From contig NZ_CAJHCQ010000002.1 of NCBI RefSeq assembly GCF_904848665.1, positions 620,001 to 684,000 on the forward strand: 64,000 bases of DNA, read 5' to 3'. Positions within the stretch are counted from its first letter, which is position 1, and each line of letters starts with the position of its first letter. The DNA is from Paraburkholderia hiiakae. Lineage in GTDB: Bacteria; Pseudomonadota; Gammaproteobacteria; Burkholderiales; Burkholderiaceae. Positions 23,633-32,182 of the stretch are shown in pieces. The notes under the pieces were generated by a model. It was not told where the DNA came from, searched no databases, and was given only the letters and a program-made list of their open reading frames with translations. The translations under genes and the position numbers were made by a program.

Positions 23633-24256
23633 ATGCTTCGATTCGAAAACCTCAGCAAACGCTATGGCGAGCGCGTTATCTTCCAGGGACTGCATCACCT
23701 CTGCGGCGCCGGATGCGTGGCGCTATGCGATGAAAACGGCAGTGGCAAGTCCACGTTGCTCGGCATCCTTGCCGGCGCGATCGACGCCGATGCTGGGGAG
23801 GTGTGGGTCAACGGCCATTCGCTGCGTAGCGCTACGCTCGAGGCGAAGTCCGCCTTGGCGTATGTGCCCGACGACTGCATGGCATATCCGTTCCAAACCG
23901 GCCGGGCGTTTCTCGAACTCGTGGCGTCGACAAAGAAGACAGCCGTCGGCGCTCGTACGCTCGATCTCGCGGACCGCTTTGGCCTCACGTCGCATCTTGA
24001 GAAACGCTTCGAGCAGATGTCGCTCGGCACCCGCAAGAAAATCTTCCTGACGGCGACGACGCTGGGCGAGCCAGCCGTCGTTATCGCGGACGAACCGGGC
24101 AACGGGCTCGACGCCGCTGCGCGCGCCGTTCTCATCGATCTATTCAAGAATCTGGCGAAACATAGCGCGGTCTTTTTTTCGAGTCACGATTTGAAGCTTG
24201 CGCGAGCTTGTGAGGCAAAAGTCGCCAGTTTTGCCGATCTTGGTGCGGGCGTGTGA
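23633..24256 (+). CDS. ABC transporter ATP-binding protein with altered P-loop
   Basis: 207 residues from ATG 23633 (MLRFENLSKRYGER). Walker B with the following D-loop (VVIADEPGNGLD) and the switch His (SSHD) are standard. The Walker A is unusual: CDENGSGKST instead of G-x-NGSGKST, with Asp in place of the first Gly, and the signature is MSLGTRKK instead of LSGGQ. No membrane subunit is encoded nearby. The next gene, a 57-residue zinc-ribbon protein, starts 2 nt after the stop. It is divergent from the TonB receptor operon and may share its regulation. It could pair with a permease elsewhere or act as a non-transport ATPase. Confidence 0.8.
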   Translation: MLRFENLSKRYGERVIFQGLHHLCGAGCVALCDENGSGKSTLLGILAGAIDADAGEVWVNGHSLRSATLEAKSALAYVPDDCMAYPFQTGRAFLELVASTKKTAVGARTLDLADRFGLTSHLEKRFEQMSLGTRKKIFLTATTLGEPAVVIADEPGNGLDAAARAVLIDLFKNLAKHSAVFFSSHDLKLARACEAKVASFADLGAGV

Positions 24257-24258
24257 GC

Positions 24259-24432
24259 ATGAACGGTTGCGCGACGGCGGCGGTCGCAGTCCCAGTCTGC
24301 GTGGAATGCGGCACGGCGCAGCCAAATGCCGATATGCGATTGGCGCAACGGGTCGCGTGCACGGGCTGTGGCGCACTCGGCGCGCGAACGCAAGTGCCGG
24401 AAGGTCGAAGCGCTCAGGCCCGGCGCCAATAA
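24259..24432 (+). CDS. Two-CxxC zinc-ribbon microprotein
   Basis: 57 residues, starting 2 nt after the ABC ATPase stop, so translation is very likely coupled. It contains CVEC near residue 14 and CTGC near residue 34, a spacing suited to one zinc ribbon, followed by a short basic tail ending ARRQ. There is no signal peptide or membrane segment. Its tight linkage to the ATPase and the nearby Zur-like site suggest a zinc-related or ATPase-partner role. I do not recognise a named family. Confidence 0.65.
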   Translation: MNGCATAAVAVPVCVECGTAQPNADMRLAQRVACTGCGALGARTQVPEGRSAQARRQ

Positions 24433-24604
24433 ATCACCGACCACGCCACTCGGCTTGCCAGAACTGATACGCAGTCCAAAGGATGGCGAGGTTGCGCCGT
24501 ATCGGCTAAACGTGCAGCCGTAGCTCGCAAGCCCGCCGTTCCCAGCAGGCTTCTATTCGAGCATCGACAGCGTATCGTCCGGCAGTACGGCGCGCGCGGG
24601 CTAG

Positions 24605-24931
24605 TTAGTGCCCATGCGCCTCGCGGAATCCGGCGTCCTTTTCGAGTCGGCGACCGTGAGTGCCGACATGGAATCCTGCTGAAATCACAAAGAGGACTCC
24701 GGCGAAAGGCCAGATATAGATTGCCAGCGAGAAGGAAAGCCAACAGGCTTCTTGTGGCGGATATGCCTGGAGGGCCCAGACAAGACAGGCAACTGGCAAC
24801 AGCATCAGACACAGTGCCGACCGGGTGAGAAAAGTGGCGGCCCTTGCTTTCTTTAGCGTCTCTGCTTGCATGCCTGGCTCCATAGGGAATGGCATTGGGA
24901 CATAGAGTCGCACGGCGACCATTTGTCGCAT
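24605..24931 (-). CDS. Small two-helix membrane protein of unknown function
   Basis: 108 residues from ATG 24931, with AGGGA about 11 nt upstream; a TTG start 42 nt earlier is an alternative. Two hydrophobic segments are visible (FLTRSALCLMLLPVACLVWAL and a second of about 20 residues beginning LSFSLAIYIWPFAG), followed by a charged tail ending REAHGH. No motif identifies a family. It is divergent from the isochorismatase-like gene at 24993. Confidence 0.55.
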   Translation of the reverse strand: MRQMVAVRLYVPMPFPMEPGMQAETLKKARAATFLTRSALCLMLLPVACLVWALQAYPPQEACWLSFSLAIYIWPFAGVLFVISAGFHVGTHGRRLEKDAGFREAHGH

Positions 24932-24992
24932 ACTTAGTAATATCCCTGACAGGTGCCATTTTGCGCACTGCAATTTCCCAAAAGGATTCGCG

Positions 24993-25523
24993 ATGCTGCA
25001 TAGCCTTTCCGAATCGATCGTAGTTCTGATCGACTTGCAAACGAGACTGATGCCTGCGATTCACGACGGCGCATCCGTTGTCGCTCAAGCCGCTCGGCTC
25101 GGGCGGATCGCTAGGGGGCTCGATGTTCCCGTTATCGGGACAGAGCAAAATCCAGAGTCACTTGGCGAGAACGCGAAGGAAATAAAGGATCTGAGCTCGA
25201 TTACTGTTGCAAAGCACCATTTCGACGCCACTGCCGATGGCCTGATAGACGCGCTGCCTCAAGGGCGAACCCGAGCCATCGTCGCGGGATGCGAGGCGCA
25301 TGTCTGCGTGCTGCAGACGGCGATCGGTTTGCTCCATCGCGGCCTATCGGTCACTGTCGTTATCGATGCGATAGGTTCGCGAAAAATCGTCGATAAAGAC
25401 GCGGCAGTTGCGCGGCTGAACAAAGCGGGCGCCGACGTGGCTACGGTCGAGATGGTCGCGTTCGAGTGGTTGCGCTCCAGCCAGCACCCGCAATTCCGCG
25501 ACATACTGCAGCTGATCAAGTGA
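24993..25523 (+). CDS. Isochorismatase-family cysteine hydrolase
   Basis: 176 residues. The catalytic triad is visible: Asp14 in VLIDLQ, Lys74 in VAKHHF and Cys105 in GCEAHVCV, with the usual cis-peptide region before the cysteine. The size and lack of an aryl-carrier domain match YcaC-type hydrolases rather than EntB. Substrate unknown. AGGATTCGCG lies just upstream of the ATG. It appears to be a single-gene unit. Confidence 0.9.
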   Translation: MLHSLSESIVVLIDLQTRLMPAIHDGASVVAQAARLGRIARGLDVPVIGTEQNPESLGENAKEIKDLSSITVAKHHFDATADGLIDALPQGRTRAIVAGCEAHVCVLQTAIGLLHRGLSVTVVIDAIGSRKIVDKDAAVARLNKAGADVATVEMVAFEWLRSSQHPQFRDILQLIK

Positions 25524-25542
25524 GTTGCGATACGCCGCACGA

Positions 25543-25677
25543 TCATTGGCAAAACGCGGCGCCAGTGAGCAAGGCAAGCATCGTCGACGGCGACAGATAT
25601 TCGACGAACGTCCAGGCAATTAGCGCTGCGAACGAAACAGCCAGCATGATTTGCAGCACGGCCAATCTCCCGCTCAC
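25543..25677 (-). CDS. Single-helix membrane microprotein coupled to the MFS carrier
   Basis: 44 residues from GTG 25677, whose GTGA overlaps the stop of the MFS gene at 25674. It is almost entirely one hydrophobic helix (LAVLQIMLAVSFAALIAWTF) followed by a short polar end. The start-stop overlap and clean membrane profile argue that it is real; it may stabilise or modulate the transporter. Confidence 0.5.
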   Translation of the reverse strand: MSGRLAVLQIMLAVSFAALIAWTFVEYLSPSTMLALLTGAAFCQ

Positions 25678-26903
25678 GAGGGTTGGCCCGCGATCACGAC
25701 GCGCTGCACAACCCGCTCGTCGTCGATTGGCAAGTGCATGACGCCGGCCATGATGCCGAGCGCAATCGAGCCTTGCCAAAGCAGGTCGTAGCTATGTGTC
25801 GCGTCGAACACCACGCCGCCGAGCCAGACGCCAAAGAAACTCCCGATTTGATGCCCGAGAAACACGAAGCCGAAGAGCGTCGAGATGTAGCGCACGCCGA
25901 ACATCTGCGAAACGATCCCGTTCGTCAGCGGTACGGTGCCGAGCCACATGAACCCCATCGCGAACGCGAACACATAAAGCGTAAGGGGCGAGAGTGGCAG
26001 GGCGAGGAACAGCGCCATCACACCTGAGCGCGCGAAGTAGATTCCAGAGAGCAGATATTTGCGGCGCAGAAAGCCGCCTGAGTAGCCGCATAAAAACGTG
26101 CCCGCTGTATTAGCCAGCGCGATCAGTGCGAGCGCCAGGCTCGCTTCGCGCGCGCTCATGCCCTTGTCGAGCAAATAAGCGGGCAGGTGCGCGCCGATGA
26201 ATGCGAGCTGGAAGCCGCACGACAAAAAGCCCAGATTGAGCAGCCAGAACCCGCGATGCGAAAACGCTTCTCTCATCGCGCGGCGCAGTGTGTCGTGCGA
26301 ATCGGTCGCGCCGATGCGTTCCGCCGGCCGATCGCGCAGCCATGTCGCGAGCGGCGCGCTTGCGAGCATCATGGCGGCGAGCACGAGAATGGCCGCGACC
26401 CAGCCGAATCTGCCGATCATTCCTTGCGTGAGCGGCACGACGCAGAACTGGCCAAGGCCGCCGAACATGCCCGCCACGCTCAGCGCCCAGCTACGCTGAT
26501 CGGCTGCGAAGAGCCGGGAGAGCGCGCCATAGACCGCGCCGAACGCCGTTCCCGACAATGCAACGCCAAGTACCACGCCCACGCCGAACGTGTAGACGCC
26601 AGGCGTCGCGCTCAGCGCCATCATCGCGAGGCCGAGCGCATAGAGCACGGCGCCCGCGAAGATCACGCGCGCGGAGCCGAAGCGGTCCGAGATCATGCCG
26701 GTGAGTGGCTGTGCAACGCCCCACAGCAAGTTTTGCAGCGCGAGCGCGAGGCCGAACGTCTCACGCGACCAGCCGCGATCGAGCGTGACGGGCAACAGAA
26801 AAAGCCCTTGCACGTTGCGCACGCCTAGCGCCGCGCCCATCACCACTCCACCCGCAATCACGAGCAGCCAGCGGCGGCGCCATGCATCGTCCATTCCGGT
26901 CAT
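25674..26903 (-). CDS. Major facilitator superfamily transporter, 12 helices
   Basis: 409 residues with twelve hydrophobic segments and the intracellular-loop motif GMISDRFGSARVIF after helix 2, typical of monocarboxylate-porter and oxalate/formate-like MFS carriers. GAGGAGG lies about 7 nt before the ATG. Substrate unknown. The LysR gene at 27936 is transcribed toward it on the same strand and ends 112 nt upstream, so that regulator may control it. A 44-residue membrane microprotein overlaps its stop. Confidence 0.9.
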   Translation of the reverse strand: MTGMDDAWRRRWLLVIAGGVVMGAALGVRNVQGLFLLPVTLDRGWSRETFGLALALQNLLWGVAQPLTGMISDRFGSARVIFAGAVLYALGLAMMALSATPGVYTFGVGVVLGVALSGTAFGAVYGALSRLFAADQRSWALSVAGMFGGLGQFCVVPLTQGMIGRFGWVAAILVLAAMMLASAPLATWLRDRPAERIGATDSHDTLRRAMREAFSHRGFWLLNLGFLSCGFQLAFIGAHLPAYLLDKGMSAREASLALALIALANTAGTFLCGYSGGFLRRKYLLSGIYFARSGVMALFLALPLSPLTLYVFAFAMGFMWLGTVPLTNGIVSQMFGVRYISTLFGFVFLGHQIGSFFGVWLGGVVFDATHSYDLLWQGSIALGIMAGVMHLPIDDERVVQRVVIAGQPS

Positions 26904-27015
26904 CGTTCGCCTCCTCGCACTGTGCGCTTCGCTGTTGCGTAGCGTCGCGCCTAGTAGAGCGCGGGGAGGCTAGTTGGCTCAAGCGAGTTTTTGGCACTCT
27001 TCGCATGCGCGTTGC

Positions 27016-27936
27016 TCATGCGATCTGGCTTTGGCGAGCCTGTTCGACGATCCAGTCGATGACGGCGCGCACGTCGTCGCGCGGGGTATCGTCGGCCTGA
27101 TGCAGCCAGTAGGCGTAGCCGGTCGGGCCCACGGCGCGCGCATTGCCGATGGCGGCGAGCCTCCCGTCGGCAAGCAGCGGCTGAACGAGCGCAAGGCGCC
27201 CGAGTGCGATGCCGCGGCCGGCAGTGGCGGCCTGAATGACCTGATCGTACTGGTTGAAACGCAGCACGCCGCGAAGCGGCGCGCTGTCGAGGCCGCGCGC
27301 GCCCAGATGATCTGCCCAGCGAAGCAGCGGGCGGCGCACCCCTTCGAACTCGAGCAGCACGTGGCGCGCGAGCGTGGCCGCGTCGAGCTTCTTGACGTTC
27401 AACGAGGGATGCGCGACTGGCAGTACGTACTCGTCATATAAGTGCATCGCGCGACTCGACGCCTCCGGCGCAATGCGCTCGGGAGCATAGCGCAACGCCA
27501 GATCGATGCCTTCGGCGCGCAGATCGAGCACCTTCTCGGACGTCGCGATACGCAGATCGATATCGGGAAGCAGGCGTTGCAGTTCACCGATACGCGGCAG
27601 CAGCCAAAGCCCGGCAATGCCGATGCTGGCAGTGATCGTCACCGGCTGGCGTGTCTGCGGCGCCGCCAGCGCGCCGACGATTTCCTGCATCTGCTGTACC
27701 GCGCTGTCCGAAACGCGCAGCAGGCGCTCGCCTTCCGCTGTGAGTGAGATCGAACGGTAGCCACGGTTGAAGAGGCGCACGCCCAGCGCCTCTTCGAGCG
27801 CAGCGATCTGGCGGCTCACGGCGGATTGCGTCACGCACAGGTCGTCGGCGGCGAGCGTGATGCTCATGCGCCGGCCCACTGCCACGAAGCCGCGAATGAG
27901 GTCGAGCGGAGGGAGTTTCACGAGCGGCACTGACAT
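27016..27936 (-). CDS. LysR-type regulator, GcvA-like
   Basis: 306 residues. N-terminal winged helix (about 8-67; SITLAADDLCVTQSAVSRQI) and a type 2 periplasmic-binding-like effector domain. The SLTAEGERLL junction and DIDLRIATSEKVLDL pattern fit the GcvA/AmpR branch. GAGGAAACCGC precedes the ATG. It is divergent from the alpha/beta hydrolase at 28033 across 96 nt, and upstream of the MFS gene, so either could be its target. Confidence 0.93.
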   Translation of the reverse strand: MSVPLVKLPPLDLIRGFVAVGRRMSITLAADDLCVTQSAVSRQIAALEEALGVRLFNRGYRSISLTAEGERLLRVSDSAVQQMQEIVGALAAPQTRQPVTITASIGIAGLWLLPRIGELQRLLPDIDLRIATSEKVLDLRAEGIDLALRYAPERIAPEASSRAMHLYDEYVLPVAHPSLNVKKLDAATLARHVLLEFEGVRRPLLRWADHLGARGLDSAPLRGVLRFNQYDQVIQAATAGRGIALGRLALVQPLLADGRLAAIGNARAVGPTGYAYWLHQADDTPRDDVRAVIDWIVEQARQSQIA

Positions 27937-28032
27937 GCGGTTTCCTCATGCGAAAGCTGCTGAAAGATTGATTGAAGTGGCGGGCAAGGTCAAGTGAAAT
28001 CGACGCTCCGGGTTTCTTCATGGAGCACGTTC

Positions 28033-29064
28033 ATGCACACTGCCGATCCAGGCGAGACGCGTCCTCTCGCCGTCGCCATTACCGCCGCCGACGGCTTCAC
28101 GCTCCGCGCTTATGTGTGGCGCCGCCACGCATGGCTGAACACGGGCGATCCGCGTCCGGTCGTCATCGTCAATTCGGCCACGTCGGTGCGCTGCCAATAC
28201 TATTTCCGCTTTGGCGCGTGGCTGCACCAGCAGGGCTTCGACGTGCTGGTCTACGACTACCGTGGCATTGGTGCTTCCCAGACAGTTGCGCTAGCAACGA
28301 TCGATGCGAGCTGGCTGGAGTGGGGCGAACGCGATTTCGAAGCGGTGATGCGTTATGTGCGGAGCACGTTCCCCGGGCAGCCGATCGATGTCGTGGGACA
28401 TAGCATCGGCGGCTTTCTGATCGGGCTCGCGCCGTCGAATCATCTCATTCGGCGCGTCTTCACCGTCAGCACGCAGTACGCTTATTGGCGCGATTACGCG
28501 CTGCGCAGCATGCCCCTAATGCTCTGGAAATGGCATGTCGTCATGCCCGTTTTGACGTGCCTGAAGGGCTATTTCCCGGCATCGTGGTTCGGCTGGATGG
28601 AGGACACGCCGCGCGGCGTCGTGAGCATCTGGAGCCGGGGCCGCGCCCGCTTTGAAGATACGCTTCGCAAGGGATCGCTCGCGCGCACGCCGCAGCAGCG
28701 CGCTGAGATCGTTGCTCGCTTTGGCGCTATGCATGCGCCCATTCTTGCCGTCAGTTTCCCCGACGACCCGTTCGGCACGATCCGGGCGATCGAACGCACG
28801 CTGCACTATTTCACACATAGCGACTCGACGCATCTGCGCATCACGCCCGCTTCGGTTGGCGAGCGCAGCATCGGGCACTTCGCATTTTTTCACTCGCGAT
28901 TCGAGCGCAGCCTGTGGCCCGTCGCGCGCCATTGGCTGACCGATGGCAACGTCATCGCGGCGACCCCGGCGACTACGCAGCCGAGTCCCAGCCATGCCGA
29001 GGGCGAGAGCGATTCACCGAGCCACGCAATGCCGATTGCCACGCCGATTGGCACACGCAAATAG
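28033..29064 (+). CDS. Alpha/beta-fold serine hydrolase
   Basis: 343 residues from ATG 28033, with GGAG 9 nt upstream; an ATG-type start 39 nt earlier has no ribosome site. The nucleophile elbow is GHSIGG (about residue 118), after the oxyanion-side YDYRGIGAS segment. The family includes esterases and lysophospholipase-like enzymes. The last 40 or so residues (ATPATTQPSPSHAEGESDSP onward) are low-complexity and are encoded antisense to the end of the EamA gene, a 175-nt convergent overlap. The core fold probably ends near WPVARHWLTDG. Confidence 0.85.
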   Translation: MHTADPGETRPLAVAITAADGFTLRAYVWRRHAWLNTGDPRPVVIVNSATSVRCQYYFRFGAWLHQQGFDVLVYDYRGIGASQTVALATIDASWLEWGERDFEAVMRYVRSTFPGQPIDVVGHSIGGFLIGLAPSNHLIRRVFTVSTQYAYWRDYALRSMPLMLWKWHVVMPVLTCLKGYFPASWFGWMEDTPRGVVSIWSRGRARFEDTLRKGSLARTPQQRAEIVARFGAMHAPILAVSFPDDPFGTIRAIERTLHYFTHSDSTHLRITPASVGERSIGHFAFFHSRFERSLWPVARHWLTDGNVIAATPATTQPSPSHAEGESDSPSHAMPIATPIGTRK

Positions 29065-29828
29065 GCTTGCGCCGTTGTGCCAACCGAGCCGAGCGTCTGT
29101 ACGAGCCGGAAGTAAATGACAAACGCGATCGCTGTCGAAAAAACGGCGAGCGCGATCAGCGCCATCATCGATTGCAATGACGGATGCAGGGTCCACGGGC
29201 GGTCAACGACCAGGCTCACGGGGACAAGCACGATTGCGCCCACCATGAGCGATCCCGCAGCGGGAGTGACCGGCGACAGTCCCTCGAACGATCGACCGTA
29301 GATCGCCGCGCCTGCGTAGCAAATCGTCGCGGCGACGATCGCCAGTTGCGCAACGAGCTGCCTGCCGAGTCCTTCGAACGCGCTCACGCCAACCACGAGG
29401 CAGATACCGGCGAGGCCAGCGGCGATACCGAATAGCTTGCGCGCGCTGACCCGCTCGTGGCGAGTAATCAGCCATGTTCCGAGGAATGCCATGACAGGTG
29501 ACGTGGAATTGAGGATCGTCGCCAAACCGGCTTCCACCGAACGCTCGGCCCATGCGATCAAGGTAAAAGGAATCACGCTATTGAGCAGGGCCTGCACGGC
29601 GAAACGACGCCATACGGCAGGGTCTCGCGGGATAGGAACGCGCTGCGCCAGCATCCAGAGCAGAAGGAGTGTTCCGGCAATCAACGTTCTCGCTGCGATG
29701 AGCGTGAATGGCGGGATCGTCGCCACGCCGATTCTAATGAACGTATAGGACGCTCCCCAAAGGGTGGAAAGTGCGAGGAGCCAAAGCAGGTCGAGCCCGG
29801 TCGATTTGCTCGCAGTCGTCGTTTGCAT
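28890..29828 (-). CDS. EamA/DMT-family inner-membrane exporter
   Basis: 312 residues from ATG 29828. Ten hydrophobic helices in two EamA halves; the first begins LLWLLALSTLWGASYTFIRI, as is typical of the drug/metabolite transporter family. The upstream open extension is basic and not family-like, and the ribosome site is weak. The substrate is not predictable. The 3' end overlaps the convergent hydrolase gene by 175 nt. Confidence 0.88.
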   Translation of the reverse strand: MQTTTASKSTGLDLLWLLALSTLWGASYTFIRIGVATIPPFTLIAARTLIAGTLLLLWMLAQRVPIPRDPAVWRRFAVQALLNSVIPFTLIAWAERSVEAGLATILNSTSPVMAFLGTWLITRHERVSARKLFGIAAGLAGICLVVGVSAFEGLGRQLVAQLAIVAATICYAGAAIYGRSFEGLSPVTPAAGSLMVGAIVLVPVSLVVDRPWTLHPSLQSMMALIALAVFSTAIAFVIYFRLVQTLGSVGTTAQAYLRVPIGVAIGIAWLGESLSPSAWLGLGCVVAGVAAMTLPSVSQWRATGHRLRSNRE

Positions 29829-30159
29829 GCTGGGCGATTGATTTCGCGAAAGTCGCGGTGAGATTGCATGGCCACGCGCCGGGCATGTAAAGCGCGTACC
29901 GGACAGATTATGCGGGTGTCGTTGCTCCGAACATTTCGGCCTGAAGCGAAATGTGGAATGCCGACGTCGCGAAGCGAACGATTCGGATCGTCTCGCGACG
30001 CGGGAACCTTTGACTATAGAAAGCGATCGTGAACACGGCAAATGACCGATTCGTCAATGCAACCCACGCGTGCGCTGAAGAGCGTCCGTCAATTGCTTCG
30101 TTGCATGCGTAGCGGAGCCGATGGTTTGATGTTCTCCACCCTTGACCACGGAGAACGCA
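29829..30159. other. Intergenic region upstream of the sulfur-type operon
   Basis: This 331-nt stretch lies between the divergent EamA and dioxygenase genes. Open frames here lack ribosome sites and family features. It should hold the promoter of the 30160-35751 operon, but I cannot define one. Confidence 0.4.
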
Positions 30160-31092
30160 ATGAGCACGGTACTGGAGCAGCCCCAATCGCAAGCCGGCGC
30201 CCATCAGGAACTGCGCGTACGTCGTTACAAACCACTGATCGGCGCGGTGATCGAGAACGTCGACCTATCGAAACCGTTGAGCGAAGCGAACCGGCAAACG
30301 CTGCGTCAGGCGCTCGTCGATCATGGGGTGGTCTTCTTTCGCGAGCAGACCCTCACGCCCGAGCAGCACGTCGCGCTTGCGCGCATTTTCGGCAACCCTA
30401 TCCGCAAGAACGTCTATTTGCCTGCTGTGGCGGGCTTTCCCGAAATTGAAGTCATCGCGCACAGCGACAAGACGCGTTCGGGCGGCACGGACAACTGGCA
30501 CGTCGACGTTTCCTGGCAGCATCAGCCGCCCAAAGCCACTGTCCTCCACGCGCAGGAGATTCCCGAAGGGGGCGGCGGCGACACGATCTGGTCCTCGTCG
30601 GCGGCAGTCTACGACTTGCTGGATGCCGATCTGGCCCGCTACTTCGAGAAGCTGACCGCGGTGAACACCTTCATCGCCTCGCCGAAAAAGGCTGCGCTGG
30701 CCGAGCTGCTGAGCGGTTACGACATTCCGGAAGGCACCGAGGAAAATAGTGTGGAAGCAGGACTTGCACGCGTGCGCGACGCCGCGCAAAAGTATCCGCC
30801 TATCGAAGTGCCGGTGATCAAGACCCACCCTGAAAACGGCCGCAAGCTCGTGTTCGTGAACGAAGGCCACACGAGTCATTTGCTCGGCGTTTCCAAAACC
30901 GCGAGCCAGAGCCTGCTCAATTATCTATACGACCTCATCAAGACGCCCGAGGTCCAGGCGCGATTCGAATGGCGTCAGGGCGATGTCGCGATTTGGGACA
31001 ACCGTCAGGTGCAGCATTACGCGGCACGCGACTACGGCTCTGCGCGGCGGCGCATTCATCGCGTCACGCTCGAGCACGACGGCGTCTTCTAA
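30160..31092 (+). CDS. TauD-like Fe(II)/2-oxoglutarate dioxygenase
   Basis: 310 residues from ATG 30160, with GGAG 8 nt upstream; a TTG 18 nt earlier is less likely. The iron-binding facial triad is visible as H114-V-D116 and H286, with the 2-oxoglutarate arginine in the C-terminal RRRIHRVTL. Family members oxidise taurine, alkyl sulfates, sulfonates or chlorophenoxy acids, releasing sulfite, sulfate or phenol. It heads an operon with a sulfonate-type ABC importer, flavoprotein and ferredoxin, which makes an organosulfur substrate likely. The true substrate is unknown. Confidence 0.92.
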   Translation: MSTVLEQPQSQAGAHQELRVRRYKPLIGAVIENVDLSKPLSEANRQTLRQALVDHGVVFFREQTLTPEQHVALARIFGNPIRKNVYLPAVAGFPEIEVIAHSDKTRSGGTDNWHVDVSWQHQPPKATVLHAQEIPEGGGGDTIWSSSAAVYDLLDADLARYFEKLTAVNTFIASPKKAALAELLSGYDIPEGTEENSVEAGLARVRDAAQKYPPIEVPVIKTHPENGRKLVFVNEGHTSHLLGVSKTASQSLLNYLYDLIKTPEVQARFEWRQGDVAIWDNRQVQHYAARDYGSARRRIHRVTLEHDGVF

Positions 31093-31125
31093 AGCGGAAA
31101 TTCCGCCTCTACTACGGAACATCAC

Positions 31126-32154
31126 ATGAAACGCCGTCTCCTTAGCCACTCAAAACGTTTCGTCATCCTTCATATTGCGGCGATATTAGCCGCGGCTGCG
31201 TCGATGCCGGCGTTCGCGCAGACGCCGGAGAAGCAGGAGCTGCGCTATCAGGGCTGGGCGAGCAAGGTGCTGTACCCCGAGCTGGCCGAAGACCTCGGCT
31301 ATCTCGCGCCTCTGAAGCTCCAATGGGTGGGTAACACGACGAGCGGGCCGCAGGATATTCAGGCGGCCGTGACTGGCGACGTCGATTTCGGCGGCGCGTT
31401 CAACGGCTCGATCGTCAAGCTCGTGGCCGCCCATGCGCCCGTGAAAGCCGTGATTTCCTATGTCGGCACGGACAAAGAGACCAACGGCGGGCTGTTCGTG
31501 CGCGACGACAGCCCGATCAAGGGGCCGCGCGATCTGATCGGGCGTCGCGTCGGCGTGAATACACCCGGTGCGTATGAGCAGTACGTCGTGACCGCCTGGC
31601 TGCAGAAGGCGGGTGTTTCGCAGGCCGATATCGACAAGGTGGTGTTCGTCGCGGCGCCGCCCGTGAATCTCGCGCAATTGCTCAAGCAAAAGCAGCTCGA
31701 CGCCGTGTTTCTGGAAGACATCGTGAAGGACAAGCAACTCGCGCTGGGCGGGGCGAGGCTCCTCACGACCGACTACCAGCTGTTTGGTTCGTTCGGCTAC
31801 GCGAGTTATCTTTTCACCGATCGCTTCATCGCGCGGAACCCGAATACGGTGCGCAAATTCGTCGAAGGCACGGCGCGCGCGATCGAATGGACACGCACCA
31901 CGCCACGCGCGGAAGTCGTGGCCCGGCTGCACAAGATCATCGAGGCGCGCCACCGCAATGAAGACGCCACCATCGTCGAATACTGGAAATCGCCGGGTGT
32001 AGGCGGCAAGGGCGGCTTGATCGCCACCGACGATTTCACGACCTATTTCGACTGGTACGTGAACAACGGCGTGCTGAAAGCGGGTCAGGTGAAGCCCGGC
32101 GATGTCTATTCGAATCAGTTCAATCCGTTCAACCAGAGAGTCGCGAGCCAGTGA
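31126..32154 (+). CDS. ABC importer substrate-binding protein, SsuA/TauA/NrtA-like
   Basis: 342 residues. A signal peptide with a basic start (MKRRLLSHSKRF) ends ASMPAFA-Q near residue 27. The mature part matches the NMT1/SsuA fold: YLAPLKLQWV, GPQDIQAAVTGDVDFGGAF, LIGRRVGVNTPGAYEQY and the hinge region LKQKQLDAVFLED. It would deliver a sulfonate, taurine, nitrate-like or thiamine-precursor-type ligand to the ATPase and permease that follow. Gap to the ATPase start is 28 nt. Confidence 0.92.
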   Translation: MKRRLLSHSKRFVILHIAAILAAAASMPAFAQTPEKQELRYQGWASKVLYPELAEDLGYLAPLKLQWVGNTTSGPQDIQAAVTGDVDFGGAFNGSIVKLVAAHAPVKAVISYVGTDKETNGGLFVRDDSPIKGPRDLIGRRVGVNTPGAYEQYVVTAWLQKAGVSQADIDKVVFVAAPPVNLAQLLKQKQLDAVFLEDIVKDKQLALGGARLLTTDYQLFGSFGYASYLFTDRFIARNPNTVRKFVEGTARAIEWTRTTPRAEVVARLHKIIEARHRNEDATIVEYWKSPGVGGKGGLIATDDFTTYFDWYVNNGVLKAGQVKPGDVYSNQFNPFNQRVASQ

Positions 32155-32182
32155 AGCGGCGTCATCACGCGAGGAAAGCGCA

